Source: Betaproteobacteria bacterium Ga0077526 (lineage in GTDB: Bacteria > Pseudomonadota > Gammaproteobacteria > Burkholderiales > Ga0077523). From it: DNA of 64,000 bases. The DNA lies in contig LNDV01000017.1 of assembly GCA_001464765.1 (NCBI GenBank), positions 23,313 to 87,312 of the forward strand. The letters are read 5' to 3'. Shown here piece after piece: positions 27,171 to 35,877 of this stretch. A program made the position numbers and the translations under genes. Every line of letters begins with the position of its first letter. Within the stretch, counting starts at the first letter, position 1. The notes beneath the pieces were generated by a model. The model had not been told where the DNA came from and did not search any database. It saw only the letters and a program-made list of their open reading frames with translations.

Positions 27171-28129
27171 CACAGGGCTCCGGGGCCGCGCTGCACGGAC
27201 GCCGGCATGGGGTGCAGGTCGAGCCGGCGGCCCGCCTTGACGATTGCACTCGGCGTGTCGTGTCCGACCAGCCCGGGCAGTCGGCGCGAAACCGCGAGCA
27301 GCCGGTCGAGATCCACGCCGGTATCGAAGTCCATGAGTTCCAGCGCGTGCACGACCGTCTCGGTACACACGTTGCCGCTCGCACCCGGCGCGTAGGGACA
27401 GCCGCCGAGTCCGCCGAGCGCAGCATCGAAACGGTCCACGCCCGCATCGATCGCAGCGAGGATATTGGCGAAGCCGAGGCCGCGCGTGTCATGGAAGTGC
27501 ATGGTGAGTTCCGTCTCCGGCCACCGCGCGCGAAACGCCTTCGCGAGCGAATCGACCTGTGGGGGGTATGCCATGCCGGTGGTGTCGCACAGCGTGACGC
27601 CCGTGGCACCGGCTTCGACGAATCGCCGGCACCAGTCGAGCACGCCTTCCTGCGGCACATCACCTTCCATCGGGCAGCCGAACGCGCAGGAGAGCGAGAT
27701 GTTCACCGGGAACCGGGGGGCCGCGCAGCGCTCGGTGATGGCCGCGAGTCCGGCGAAGGACTGCTCCCGAGTCATGCGCAGATTCGCGAGGTTGTGCGAT
27801 TCGGTGGCCGACATGACGAGGTTGAGTTCGTCGGTACCGCAGTCCATCGCGCGTTCCGCGCCGCGCAGATTGGGCACCAGCGCGGTGTAGACGACGCCGT
27901 GCCGGCGGGAGATGCCCGACATCACCTCTTCGGCATCGCGCAGCGCCGGAATGGCCTTGGGCGACACGAACGCGGTGACCTCGATCTTCGCGAGCCCGGC
28001 CTCCGACAGCGAATCGACCAGCGCGATCTTCTCCGCCGTCGGGACAAACACGGATTCCATCTGCAGGCCGTCGCGAGTACCGACTTCCTGCAGGCAGACG
28101 CGGCGACGGGCGCCCGTCCATGCACTCAT
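27170..28129 (-). CDS. hydroxymethylglutaryl-CoA lyase family enzyme
   Basis: 319 residues, a TIM-barrel lyase. VGTRDGLQ near residue 17 has the catalytic Arg-Asp, MHFHDTRGLGFANI carries metal-binding His, and GLGGCPYAPGASGN has the catalytic-loop cysteine almost exactly as in characterised HMG-CoA lyases. The reaction is HMG-CoA to acetyl-CoA plus acetoacetate. Close homologues can act on other 3-hydroxy-3-methyl acyl-CoAs. The start overlaps the CoA-transferase stop (ATGA), linking thioester formation and cleavage. Confidence 0.88.
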   Translation of the reverse strand: MSAWTGARRRVCLQEVGTRDGLQMESVFVPTAEKIALVDSLSEAGLAKIEVTAFVSPKAIPALRDAEEVMSGISRRHGVVYTALVPNLRGAERAMDCGTDELNLVMSATESHNLANLRMTREQSFAGLAAITERCAAPRFPVNISLSCAFGCPMEGDVPQEGVLDWCRRFVEAGATGVTLCDTTGMAYPPQVDSLAKAFRARWPETELTMHFHDTRGLGFANILAAIDAGVDRFDAALGGLGGCPYAPGASGNVCTETVVHALELMDFDTGVDLDRLLAVSRRLPGLVGHDTPSAIVKAGRRLDLHPMPASVQRGPGAL

Positions 28130-29334
28130 GCAACCACCTTCCTTTCGCGCAGAGCGCGGATTGCCGCTTCGTCGAACCCCAGCGCAGACAGGACCGTGTC
28201 CGTGTCGTCACCGAGTTTCGGGGCCGACGCACGCACGGTTCCGGGCGTGGCCGACAGTTTCGGGACGATGCCCGGCACGTCGAGTTCGTGGCCGTCCCGG
28301 GTGCGCTGACGCAGGATCATGTCACGGGCGCGATAGTGCGGGTCCTCGGCGATGTCCTTGGCGGTGTAGACGCGGCCGGCGGGCACACGGACTTCGGCCA
28401 GCACCGAGAGCACTTCCGCCACGGTGCGCGTGGTCGTCCACGCTTCGATGGCGGCATCGAGTTCGCCTACGCGCGCGACACGACCCGCGTTGTTGGCGAG
28501 GTCCGGCGCGTCGGCAAGGTCCGGACGACCGATGGCACCCATCAGTCGCTTGAAGATACCGTCGCCATTGCCGGCCACCAGCGCGAAGCCGTCCGTGCAT
28601 CGGTAGGCGTTGGAGGGCGCGATGCCGGGCAGCGATGATCCTGCCGGTTCGCGCACGACGCCAAACGCGCTGTACTCGGGAATGAGGCTCTCCATCACGT
28701 TGAACACCGCCTCGTGCAGCGCCACGTCGATGACCTGCCCGGGGCCACCGTGGACCTTGCGGTGGTAAAGCGCCATGAGCACGCCGATAGTGCCGTGCAG
28801 GGCGGCCAGCGTGTCCCCGATCGAGACACCCACGCGGACAGGCACCCGTCCCGGCTCCGCGGTGAGATGCCGCAGACCGCCCATTGCCTCGCCGATCACG
28901 CCGAACCCCGGAAGATCGCGATAGGGTCCGGTCTGCCCGTAGCCGGAAATGCGGAGCATCACCAGCCCCGGATTGATCTCGCGCAGGCGCTCCCACCCGA
29001 GCCCCCACCCTTCGAGCGTGCCGGGCCGGAAATTCTCGACCACGACATCGGCTTCGGCCACGAGCCGGCGCACGATCTCCTGGCCTTCGGGCTGGCGCAG
29101 GTCGAGCGCCACCGAGCGCTTGTTGCGCGACTGGACCTGCCACCAGACCGAGGTGCCATCCTGCAGAAGCCGCCAGTTGCGAAGCGGGTCGCCCTCGCCC
29201 GGCGCCTCGATCTTGATGACGTCGGCCCCGAACTCGCCGAGCAGCCGCGTCGCGAAGGGGCCGGCGATCAGTTGTCCCAGTTCGAGGACGCGAAGCCCGT
29301 CGAGGGCGCCGGACGGAATGGGAAGTTCAGACAT
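28126..29334 (-). CDS. CaiB/BaiF family (class III) CoA-transferase
   Basis: 402 residues from the ATG at 29334. LRVLELGQLIAGPFATRLLGEFGADVIKIE opens the family fold in two segments, RNKRSVALDLRQPEGQE and NFRPGTLEGWG are conserved, and VGVSIGD holds the catalytic aspartate. It moves CoA between organic acids, for example from succinyl-CoA. The human enzyme that activates hydroxymethylglutarate belongs to this same family, which fits the overlapping lyase gene. It is the first gene of the island operon. A close paralogue sits at 60266. Longer in-frame starts (GTG 29379) would run through a palindrome likely to be an operator. Confidence 0.9.
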   Translation of the reverse strand: MSELPIPSGALDGLRVLELGQLIAGPFATRLLGEFGADVIKIEAPGEGDPLRNWRLLQDGTSVWWQVQSRNKRSVALDLRQPEGQEIVRRLVAEADVVVENFRPGTLEGWGLGWERLREINPGLVMLRISGYGQTGPYRDLPGFGVIGEAMGGLRHLTAEPGRVPVRVGVSIGDTLAALHGTIGVLMALYHRKVHGGPGQVIDVALHEAVFNVMESLIPEYSAFGVVREPAGSSLPGIAPSNAYRCTDGFALVAGNGDGIFKRLMGAIGRPDLADAPDLANNAGRVARVGELDAAIEAWTTTRTVAEVLSVLAEVRVPAGRVYTAKDIAEDPHYRARDMILRQRTRDGHELDVPGIVPKLSATPGTVRASAPKLGDDTDTVLSALGFDEAAIRALRERKVVA

Positions 29335-29373
29335 TGATGAGCCGGACATGTCGGAAGCGGTCAGCAGTGGGAT

Positions 29374-29390
29374 CGACACCGATAGTGTCG
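29374..29390. promoter_or_regulatory. palindromic candidate operator of the catabolic operon
   Basis: CGACAC-CGATA-GTGTCG is a perfect 6-5-6 inverted repeat 40 bases upstream of the first CDS of the island. Spacing and symmetry fit a dimeric repressor site (GntR, TetR or IclR type). No regulator gene is in the island, so it would be encoded elsewhere. Confidence 0.4.
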
Positions 29391-29487
29391 CGGGGACCGA
29401 GCCGCTGTAAACAGTCGTTTCGGCAAGGCGCGTTTGGAGATGGCCCGCCGATCAGCCCGCAGCGCGCGAGCGGACTCGCAAAAGCCG

Positions 29488-30099
29488 TCACGCGGGGTGG
29501 TCCTGCCGGCCTTCGTCGCCGTTCAGCATACGCTCGACATACCGGGCGATGAGGTCCACTTCGAGATTGACGCGGCTGCCCGCCACGAGATCGCCGAGGT
29601 TGGTCATGGCCAGGGTGTGCGGAATCAGGTTCACGCTGAAAAGCTCGCTCGTCACCTGATTGACCGTGAGGCTCACCCCGTTGACGGTGATGGACCCCTT
29701 GCGCGCGATATAGCGCGACAGCGCCGACGGCACGCGGAACGCGAGCTTGCGGTTGTCGCCGATCGGTTCGATGCTCTCCACGTGGCCCACGCCATCCACG
29801 TGGCCGGTGACCAGATGGCCGCCAAGGCGGTCGTTGGCCCTCAGTGCCTTCTCGAGATTGAGCCGGTCGCCGGGACCGAAACCCGCGGTGCAGTCGAGCG
29901 TCTCCTTCGAGATGTCCACTTCGAAGCCGTTCGGGTCCAGCGCCACGACGGTCAGACAGCAGCCGTTCACGGCAATGCTGTCGCCGAGCGCGGTATCGGC
30001 GAGGTCGAGGGCCGGCGCGTCGATGCGCGCGCGCGCGCCGGGGCCGCTGGGAGTGAAACGATCGATTCGGCCGACGGCCTGGACGATGCCGGTGAACAT
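29488..30099 (-). CDS. ribE: riboflavin synthase alpha chain
   Basis: 203 residues made of two similar lumazine-binding halves, starting with the diagnostic MFTGIVQAVG. It includes GDSIAVNGCCLTVV in the first half and KGSITVNGVSLTVN in the second. It dismutates two lumazines to riboflavin. ribD lies 45 bases upstream. The normal next gene ribBA is 10.8 kb away because of the catabolic island. Confidence 0.95.
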   Translation of the reverse strand: MFTGIVQAVGRIDRFTPSGPGARARIDAPALDLADTALGDSIAVNGCCLTVVALDPNGFEVDISKETLDCTAGFGPGDRLNLEKALRANDRLGGHLVTGHVDGVGHVESIEPIGDNRKLAFRVPSALSRYIARKGSITVNGVSLTVNQVTSELFSVNLIPHTLAMTNLGDLVAGSRVNLEVDLIARYVERMLNGDEGRQDHPA

Positions 30100-30144
30100 G
30101 GTGTTGCCTCGTTGCGTGAAAAGTGAGCCCGACGGATCAACCGG

Positions 30145-31257
30145 TCAGTCGGCCCGTGACGGTTCCGCGGCCCAGCGCGCCCGCAGGCGGACGTCCGGTC
30201 CGAACCGCTTCAGATCCTGGATCTCGAGCGCCGGCATATCGGCCACCGCCAGCCCCGGCGGCAGTTCGAGCATGCCGCGGCTGGCGTCGCCCAGCAGTCG
30301 CGGCGCCAGATAGAAGACGAACTCGTCGACGGCGCGGGCTTCGACGAGGGCTGAATGCAGATTGATCCCGGCCTCGACCAGCACTTCGTTGATCTGGCGC
30401 TCGCCGAGCGTCTGCATCAGCGCGGCGAGATCCACCTTGCCGCCGGAGTCGGGCAGTCGCCACACCTCGGCTCCTCTTGCCCGCAGCGCCTCCGTCTTGG
30501 CTTCGTCTGCGGATGCCGTGGCGACGATCACACCGCCGCCTTCGAGAATGCGCGCATCGACCGGCATGCGCAGCCGGCTGTCGACCACGATGCGCAGCGG
30601 CTGCCGCGTCGTCACGACGTCCCGGACCGTCAGCCGCGGATCATCATCGCGGAGCGTGCCGATGCCGGTCATCACGGCGCACGACCGCGCACGCCAGCGG
30701 TGGCCGTCGCGCCGCGCCTCGGGTCCGGTGATCCACTGGCTCGCGCCGTTCGGCAGAGCAGTCTTGCCATCGAGCGTCGCAGCGATCTTGATGCGAAGCC
30801 ACGGCCGGCCACGCGTCATGCGCGAGACGAAACCGATGTTGAGTTCGCGGGCCTCGTGTTCCAGCACGCCGGTGGTGACGGCGATGCCGGCCTGTCTCAG
30901 GCGCTCCAGGCCGCGTCCCGCGACCTGCGGATTGGGGTCGACCATGGCCGCGACGACTCGCGAGACTCCCGCCGCGATGACGGCATCCGCGCAAGGCGGC
31001 GTGCGGCCGTGATGGGCGCAAGGTTCGAGCGTGACGTAGGCGGTCGCGCCCCGGGCCGCCTCGCCCGCCGCCTGCATCGCGACGATCTCCGCATGCGGTC
31101 CTCCGGCCTGCATGTGAAAGCCCTCGCCCACTACCGCCCCGTCACGGACGAGCACGCAACCGACGCGGGGATTGGGTGTGGTGGTGTTGAGTCCCTGCGC
31201 CGCCTGACGCAGGGCCCGCACCATGTAGCGGCGATCGATCTCGGAATCCGAACTCAT
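30145..31257 (-). CDS. ribD: bifunctional riboflavin deaminase/reductase
   Basis: 370 residues. The N-terminal deaminase has the zinc site HAEIVAMQAA and PCAHHGRTPPC; the C-terminal reductase has LRIKIAATLDGKTAL, GIGTLRDDDPRLTVR and EAGINLHSALVEA. Together they convert the GTP-derived pyrimidine to 5-amino-6-ribitylaminouracil phosphate. It lies between nrdR and ribE, the usual order. Confidence 0.95.
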   Translation of the reverse strand: MSSDSEIDRRYMVRALRQAAQGLNTTTPNPRVGCVLVRDGAVVGEGFHMQAGGPHAEIVAMQAAGEAARGATAYVTLEPCAHHGRTPPCADAVIAAGVSRVVAAMVDPNPQVAGRGLERLRQAGIAVTTGVLEHEARELNIGFVSRMTRGRPWLRIKIAATLDGKTALPNGASQWITGPEARRDGHRWRARSCAVMTGIGTLRDDDPRLTVRDVVTTRQPLRIVVDSRLRMPVDARILEGGGVIVATASADEAKTEALRARGAEVWRLPDSGGKVDLAALMQTLGERQINEVLVEAGINLHSALVEARAVDEFVFYLAPRLLGDASRGMLELPPGLAVADMPALEIQDLKRFGPDVRLRARWAAEPSRAD

Positions 31258-31278
31258 CAGAGTGACCGATTCGCGCCG

Positions 31279-31755
31279 CTAGCTGCCGCGGCGCTTGCGG
31301 GGGACGGGCTTCGCGACCTCCTCGATGGCATCGCGGAAGTCGTCCACGTCCTGGAAGTCCCGGTACACCGACGCAAAGCGGATGTACGCGACCTTGTCGA
31401 GCTTGTACAGCTCCTTCATCACCATCTGGCCCACCGTGCGCGACGGCACCTCGCGCTCGCCCAGCGCGAGCAGGCGTTGCGTGATCCGCTGGATCGCGGC
31501 ATCCACCTGCTCGGTCGGGACGGGGCGCTTGTGGAGTGCGCGCGTGAAGCTCGTGCGCAGTTTCGCATCGTCGAACTCCGCGCGGTTGCCGCTCGTCTTC
31601 ACGATCTGCGGCATGCGCAACTCCACCGTCTCGTAGGTGGTGAAGCGCTTGTCGCAGGACAGACACTTGCGCCGGCGGCGGATGCTTTCCGCATCCTCGC
31701 TCACGCGGGAGTCGACGACCTGCGTGTCGGGGTGACCACAGAACGGACACTTCAT
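31279..31755 (-). CDS. nrdR: transcriptional repressor NrdR
   Basis: 158 residues from the ATG at 31755. The zinc ribbon is complete: [11 protein letters not shown] and [16 protein letters not shown]. The ATP-cone domain follows, with [16 protein letters not shown]. It represses ribonucleotide reductase operons by binding NrdR boxes according to the bound nucleotide. AAAGGG precedes the ATG. Confidence 0.95.
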   Translation of the reverse strand: MKCPFCGHPDTQVVDSRVSEDAESIRRRRKCLSCDKRFTTYETVELRMPQIVKTSGNRAEFDDAKLRTSFTRALHKRPVPTEQVDAAIQRITQRLLALGEREVPSRTVGQMVMKELYKLDKVAYIRFASVYRDFQDVDDFRDAIEEVAKPVPRKRRGS

Positions 31756-31822
31756 GGGAGCCCTTTCGTGACCGCTTAGGGTCGCTCCGCACGCAGCCGC
31801 AGCCGGCGCCCCGCCACCGTCA

Positions 31823-33100
31823 TCACGCAGCCGCCTGTTTCGCGTGGCCGGCCATGCCGCTGTACACGGGGAAGCGGGCACAGAGCGCCGTCACTTCACC
31901 CGCCACCCGCGCGATCACCGCTTCGTCCTCCGGGGACTCCAGCACGTCGGCGATCCAGTGGGCAAGCTGCACGGCCTCGCGTTCACCGAAGCCGCGCGTG
32001 GTCATCGCCGGCGAGCCGATGCGGATGCCGCTCGTGACGAACGGTTTCTCGGGATCGTTGGGAATGGCGTTCTTGTTGACCGTCATGTGGGCGCGGCCCA
32101 TGGCGGCCTCGGCCGCCTTGCCGGTGATCTTCTTGGCTCGGAGATCCAGCAGGAACATGTGGCTCTCGGTACGGCCGGACACGATGCGCAGGCCGCGCTC
32201 CGTCAGCACCGTGGCCATCGTCTGGGCGTTGGCCATCACCTGGGCCTGATAGCGGCGGAAGTCCTCCGTCATGGCCTCCTTGAAGGCGACGGCCTTGGCC
32301 GCGATCACGTGCATCAGCGGCCCGCCCTGGATGCCGGGAAAGATCGCGGAGTTGAGGATCTTTTCGTGCTCGGCCTGCGACAGGATGATGCCGCCTCGCG
32401 GACCGCGGAGGGTCTTGTGGGTCGTGCTGGTCACGAAGTGCGCAACGCCGACGGGATTCGGGTAGAGCCCCGCGGCCACGAGGCCGGCGTAGTGGGCCAT
32501 GTCGACCAGCAGGTAGGCGCCGACGGCGTCGGCGATCTCGCGGAACTTCCTGAAGTCGATCCGCAGCGCGTAGGCCGAGGCGCCGGCGACGATCACCTTG
32601 GGCTTGTGCTCATGGGCCAGCCGCTCGAGTTCGGCGTAGTCGATGACTTCTTCCGGGGTGAGGCCGTAGGCGACCGCGTGGTAGAGCTTGCCCGACAGGT
32701 TGACGGGCGAGCCGTGCGTCAGGTGCCCGCCGTGGGCCAGGGACATGCCGAGAATCGTCTCGCCCGGCTTCAGCACTGCCGCGTACACCGCCTGATTGGC
32801 CTGCGAACCGGAGTGCGGCTGCACATTCGCGTACTCGGCACCGAAGAGCTTCTTCGCGCGCTCGATGGCGAGCTGTTCGGCGACGTCCACGTACTCGCAG
32901 CCGCCGTAGTAGCGCTTGCCGGGGTAGCCCTCGGCGTACTTGTTCGTCAGGACCGAGCCCTGGGCTTCCAGCACCCGGGGGCTCGCGTAGTTCTCGGACG
33001 CGATGAGTTCGATGTGATCTTCCTGGCGCTGGCGCTCCGCCCCGAGGGCGAGGGCGAGTTCCGGGTCGAAGGACCCGATCGTGTCTTGGCTGCTGAACAT
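31823..33100 (-). CDS. glyA: serine hydroxymethyltransferase
   Basis: 425 residues from the ATG at 33100. PLP enzyme interconverting serine and glycine with tetrahydrofolate, the main source of one-carbon units. Motifs: [27 protein letters not shown], the PLP-lysine segment [15 protein letters not shown], and [14 protein letters not shown]. The upstream extension of the frame has no homology. It opens the glyA-nrdR-ribD-ribE run. Confidence 0.96.
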   Translation of the reverse strand: MFSSQDTIGSFDPELALALGAERQRQEDHIELIASENYASPRVLEAQGSVLTNKYAEGYPGKRYYGGCEYVDVAEQLAIERAKKLFGAEYANVQPHSGSQANQAVYAAVLKPGETILGMSLAHGGHLTHGSPVNLSGKLYHAVAYGLTPEEVIDYAELERLAHEHKPKVIVAGASAYALRIDFRKFREIADAVGAYLLVDMAHYAGLVAAGLYPNPVGVAHFVTSTTHKTLRGPRGGIILSQAEHEKILNSAIFPGIQGGPLMHVIAAKAVAFKEAMTEDFRRYQAQVMANAQTMATVLTERGLRIVSGRTESHMFLLDLRAKKITGKAAEAAMGRAHMTVNKNAIPNDPEKPFVTSGIRIGSPAMTTRGFGEREAVQLAHWIADVLESPEDEAVIARVAGEVTALCARFPVYSGMAGHAKQAAA

Positions 33101-33232
33101 GGTGATCCCGAGGGCGATTGAGCCCCGAATGGTAACACCGGGGCACCGGCCGGCCCGCTGCGGAGGGGTGGAAATGCCTTGCCGATGAGTCGGTTGCGGC
33201 ATCGCACATGGTCATCGCCGGGTGCCTTGGCG

Positions 33233-33314
33233 TATGATCCCGCCGTTCTGCCGCGGACAGGGAAGAGTCCGCGTGGAGGCTGGCGGCACCCTCGGCTGGG
33301 ATGCCACGCCGGCC
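33233..33314 (+). promoter_or_regulatory. cstA promoter and structured leader
   Basis: A TATGAT box (33233-33238) is followed by two hairpins: CGCGGAC/GTCCGCG (33252-33273) and GGCTGGCG/CGCCGGCC (33278-33314, one G-T pair). The cstA ribosome site follows soon after. No clear -35 was found. The leader could be a regulatory RNA; it matches no riboswitch that I recognise. Confidence 0.4.
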
Positions 33315-33354
33315 CCGTCGTTTCCATGCAAAAAGACCAGGAGGAGTCCCTGAA

Positions 33355-35418
33355 ATGCCGAATGTCCTGTCGAAACTGATGTGGCTGGTCATCGCGCTCC
33401 TGGGCGCGTCGGCCATCGCCAGCATCGCGACCCACCGGGGCGAGTCGATCAATGCCCTGTGGTTCATCGCGGCGGCGGTGTGCACTTACCTGATCGCCTA
33501 CCGCTTCTACAGCGCGTGGATCTGCGCCAAGGTCCTCGTCCTCGACGAGACCCGCGCGACGCCTGCCGAACGGTTCAACAACGGGCGGGACTACATTCCC
33601 ACCAACAAGTGGGTGGCCTTCGGTCACCACTTCGCCGCCATCGCCGGCCCGGGCCCGCTCATCGGACCCACCCTCGCGATGCAGTTCGGCTACCTGCCGG
33701 GCACGCTCTGGATCCTTGCGGGCTCCGTGCTCGGGGGCTGCGTGCAGGACATGGTGATCATGTTCTGTTCCACCCGTCGCGACGGCCGCTCCCTCGGCCA
33801 GATGGCGAAGGACGAACTCGGCGCCATCGGCGGCTGGGCCGCGATGATCGGCGCGCTGATGATCATCATCATCCTGATCGCCGTGCTGGGTCTCGTGATC
33901 GTCAAGGCGATGAAGCACAGCCCGTGGGCCACTGCCACCGTGCTCGGCACCATTCCCGTCGCCATGCTGATCGGCATCTACATGCGCGGCATCCGGCCCG
34001 GACGTGTGCTGGAAGGCTCGCTGATCGGCATCGCGCTGCTGCTCTTCTGTGTCTGGGGCGGCTCCTACGTGAACGGCAGCGAAGCGCTCAAGAGCTACTT
34101 CGACTGGAACGACATGCAGTGCGCCTGGTTCGTCATGATCTACGGCTTCGCGGCCGCGGCGCTTCCGGTGTGGCTGCTTCTGGCCCCGCGTGACTACCTG
34201 TCGACCTTCCTCAAGCTGGGTGTGGTGTTCATGCTGGCCGCGGCCATCATCGTGCTCTCGCCCACTGTGAAGATGCCTGCACTCACACAGTTCATCGACG
34301 GCACAGGCCCCATCTTCAGCGGCACGCTGTTCCCCTTCGTCTTCATCACCATCGCGTGCGGCGCGATCTCCGGCTTCCATTCTCTGGTGTCCTCCGGCAC
34401 CACGCCGAAGCTGCTGGCGAACGAGAAGGAGATCCGCATGATCGGCTACGGGAGCATGGCGCTCGAGTCGTTCGTGGCGATCATGGCGGTCGTCGCCGCC
34501 ACGGTGATGGAACCGGGCGTCTACTTCGCCATCAACAGCCCGGCGGGCGTGGTCGGCAAGGAAGCCGCGGATGCGGTCGCGAAGATCACCTCCTGGGGCT
34601 ACCCGGTCACGGTCGACCAGATGTCGGTGCTGGCCAGCGAGATGGGTGAAAAGACCCTCTTCGCCCGGACCGGCGGTGCGCCTTCGCTGGCGGTCGGCAT
34701 GGCCACGATCTTCAGCAGCACCTTCGGCGGCAAGCTCCTCGACATGTGGTATCACTTCGCCATCATGTTCGAGGTGCTGTTCATCCTCACCACGCTGGAT
34801 GCCGGCACCCGCGTGGGCCGCTTCATGCTGCAGGACCTGTTGCGCCATGTGTCGCCCGCGCTCGGCAACGTGTCGTCCTATCCGGCGACCGTTCTCGCGA
34901 GCTTCGTGTTCGTGGCGGCGTGGGGTTACTTCCTCGTCCAGGGAGTGCAGGACCCGCTGGGTGGCGTGAACATCCTGTGGCCGCTGTTCGGCATCTCGAA
35001 CCAGTTGCTCGCGGGCATCGCGCTCACGGTGGCGACCGGCATCATCATCAAGATGGGAAAGGTGCGGTTCTCGTGGGTCACGGGCCTGCCGCTCACGTGG
35101 CTCGCCATCGTGTGCACGTCCGCGGCGGTGGAGAAGGTGTTCAGCTCCAACCCGAAGGTGGGCTTCCTGGCCGGCGCCAACAAGCTCGCGGCGGATCTCG
35201 CCTCCGGCGTGCTGCCGCCCGACAAGGTGGCCTCCGCCCCGGCGCTGATCCTCGGCCAGCGCATCGACGCCGTCCTGGCGATGCTGTTCGCGATCATCCT
35301 GTGGATCGTGATTCTCGACATGCTGCGCATGAGCATCCGGTTCCTGAACGGCAAGCCGGTGATGCCGCTGTCGGAATCGCCTCACACCCAGACCCAGCTC
35401 GCCTGGGCGCGGGACTGA
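33355..35418 (+). CDS. cstA: carbon starvation protein A, peptide/pyruvate transporter
   Basis: 687-residue inner-membrane protein with many hydrophobic segments. The ATG at 33355 is preceded by AGGAGGAG. Family signatures: TPAERFNNGRDYIPTNKWV, HHFAAIAGPGPLIGPTLA, and CGAISGFHSLVSSGTTPK. E. coli relatives CstA and BtsT import pyruvate or peptides under starvation. A YbdD/YjiX gene follows 60 bases later as in E. coli, supporting this assignment. Confidence 0.93.
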   Translation: MPNVLSKLMWLVIALLGASAIASIATHRGESINALWFIAAAVCTYLIAYRFYSAWICAKVLVLDETRATPAERFNNGRDYIPTNKWVAFGHHFAAIAGPGPLIGPTLAMQFGYLPGTLWILAGSVLGGCVQDMVIMFCSTRRDGRSLGQMAKDELGAIGGWAAMIGALMIIIILIAVLGLVIVKAMKHSPWATATVLGTIPVAMLIGIYMRGIRPGRVLEGSLIGIALLLFCVWGGSYVNGSEALKSYFDWNDMQCAWFVMIYGFAAAALPVWLLLAPRDYLSTFLKLGVVFMLAAAIIVLSPTVKMPALTQFIDGTGPIFSGTLFPFVFITIACGAISGFHSLVSSGTTPKLLANEKEIRMIGYGSMALESFVAIMAVVAATVMEPGVYFAINSPAGVVGKEAADAVAKITSWGYPVTVDQMSVLASEMGEKTLFARTGGAPSLAVGMATIFSSTFGGKLLDMWYHFAIMFEVLFILTTLDAGTRVGRFMLQDLLRHVSPALGNVSSYPATVLASFVFVAAWGYFLVQGVQDPLGGVNILWPLFGISNQLLAGIALTVATGIIIKMGKVRFSWVTGLPLTWLAIVCTSAAVEKVFSSNPKVGFLAGANKLAADLASGVLPPDKVASAPALILGQRIDAVLAMLFAIILWIVILDMLRMSIRFLNGKPVMPLSESPHTQTQLAWARD

Positions 35419-35478
35419 CCATCACGATTGCGGACCCCGGCCCCGGGGTCCGCCGTTGCACTCCCGTCTCTGCCCCCC

Positions 35479-35658
35479 ATGCGTGACGACCTGCGGAAGC
35501 TGTGGGACTTCATGCGCGAAGTCACGGGGGACGACGCCTACGAGCGCTATCTGGAACGCCATCGGCGCACCCACCCCGACGTCACACCGCTCACCGAGAA
35601 GGAGTTCTTCGCCTCGGAGCAGGAGCGCAAGTGGGACGGCATCAATCGGTGTTGTTAG
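35479..35658 (+). CDS. YbdD/YjiX small protein, CstA partner
   Basis: 59 residues, with GDDAYERYLERHRRTHPD, TPLTEKEFF and the terminal Cys-Cys typical of the family. Function is unsettled, but it is nearly always linked to CstA-type transporters and is needed for their activity in some bacteria. The upstream in-frame extension to 35428 lacks homology; the start at 35479 matches usual length. A divergent paralogue lies at 3649. Confidence 0.88.
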   Translation: MRDDLRKLWDFMREVTGDDAYERYLERHRRTHPDVTPLTEKEFFASEQERKWDGINRCC

Positions 35659-35708
35659 CGGACGTCCCCGGAGTCGGGCCACGAATCCCGCCCCGATCCG
35701 CGATACGC

Positions 35709-35780
35709 GTAGCCCGGCCTCCGGCCGGGGCCAGTGATCGCGCGGCGAATGGCGGTTGCCCCGGGCGAAGCCCGGGCTAC
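35709..35780. repeat. second REP-like inverted pair
   Basis: 35709-35730 (GTAGCCCGGCC...) and 35759-35780 (inverted, ending GGGCTAC) match the repeats at 18939-19014. They follow the ybdD stop and may end or stabilise the cstA-ybdD message. Confidence 0.65.
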
Positions 35781-35787
35781 GGACCTC

Positions 35788-35872
35788 ACCCTTCCCTCTT
35801 CCCCCTTCCCCCTTCCCCTCGCCTTCACACCTTCACACCTTCACGTCTTCACGTCTTCACGTCTTCACAGCC
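35788..35872. repeat. pyrimidine tract with tandem TTCACGTC-type octamers
   Basis: A CCCTTCC-rich run is followed by six 8-base units: two TTCACACC, three TTCACGTC and a final TTCACAGC-like unit. It lies between the REP pair and the alcohol dehydrogenase stop at 35878. It looks like slipped-strand expansion and has no coding potential. Confidence 0.6.
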
Positions 35873-35877
35873 CAGAC

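Noticed and set aside
32947..35385. 812-codon minus-strand frame
   Set aside because: Antisense to cstA, which has complete family signatures; the frame is a GC-bias artefact.
35788..35872. short CRISPR-like array
   Set aside because: Units are only 8 bases with no spacers; simple tandem repeats.
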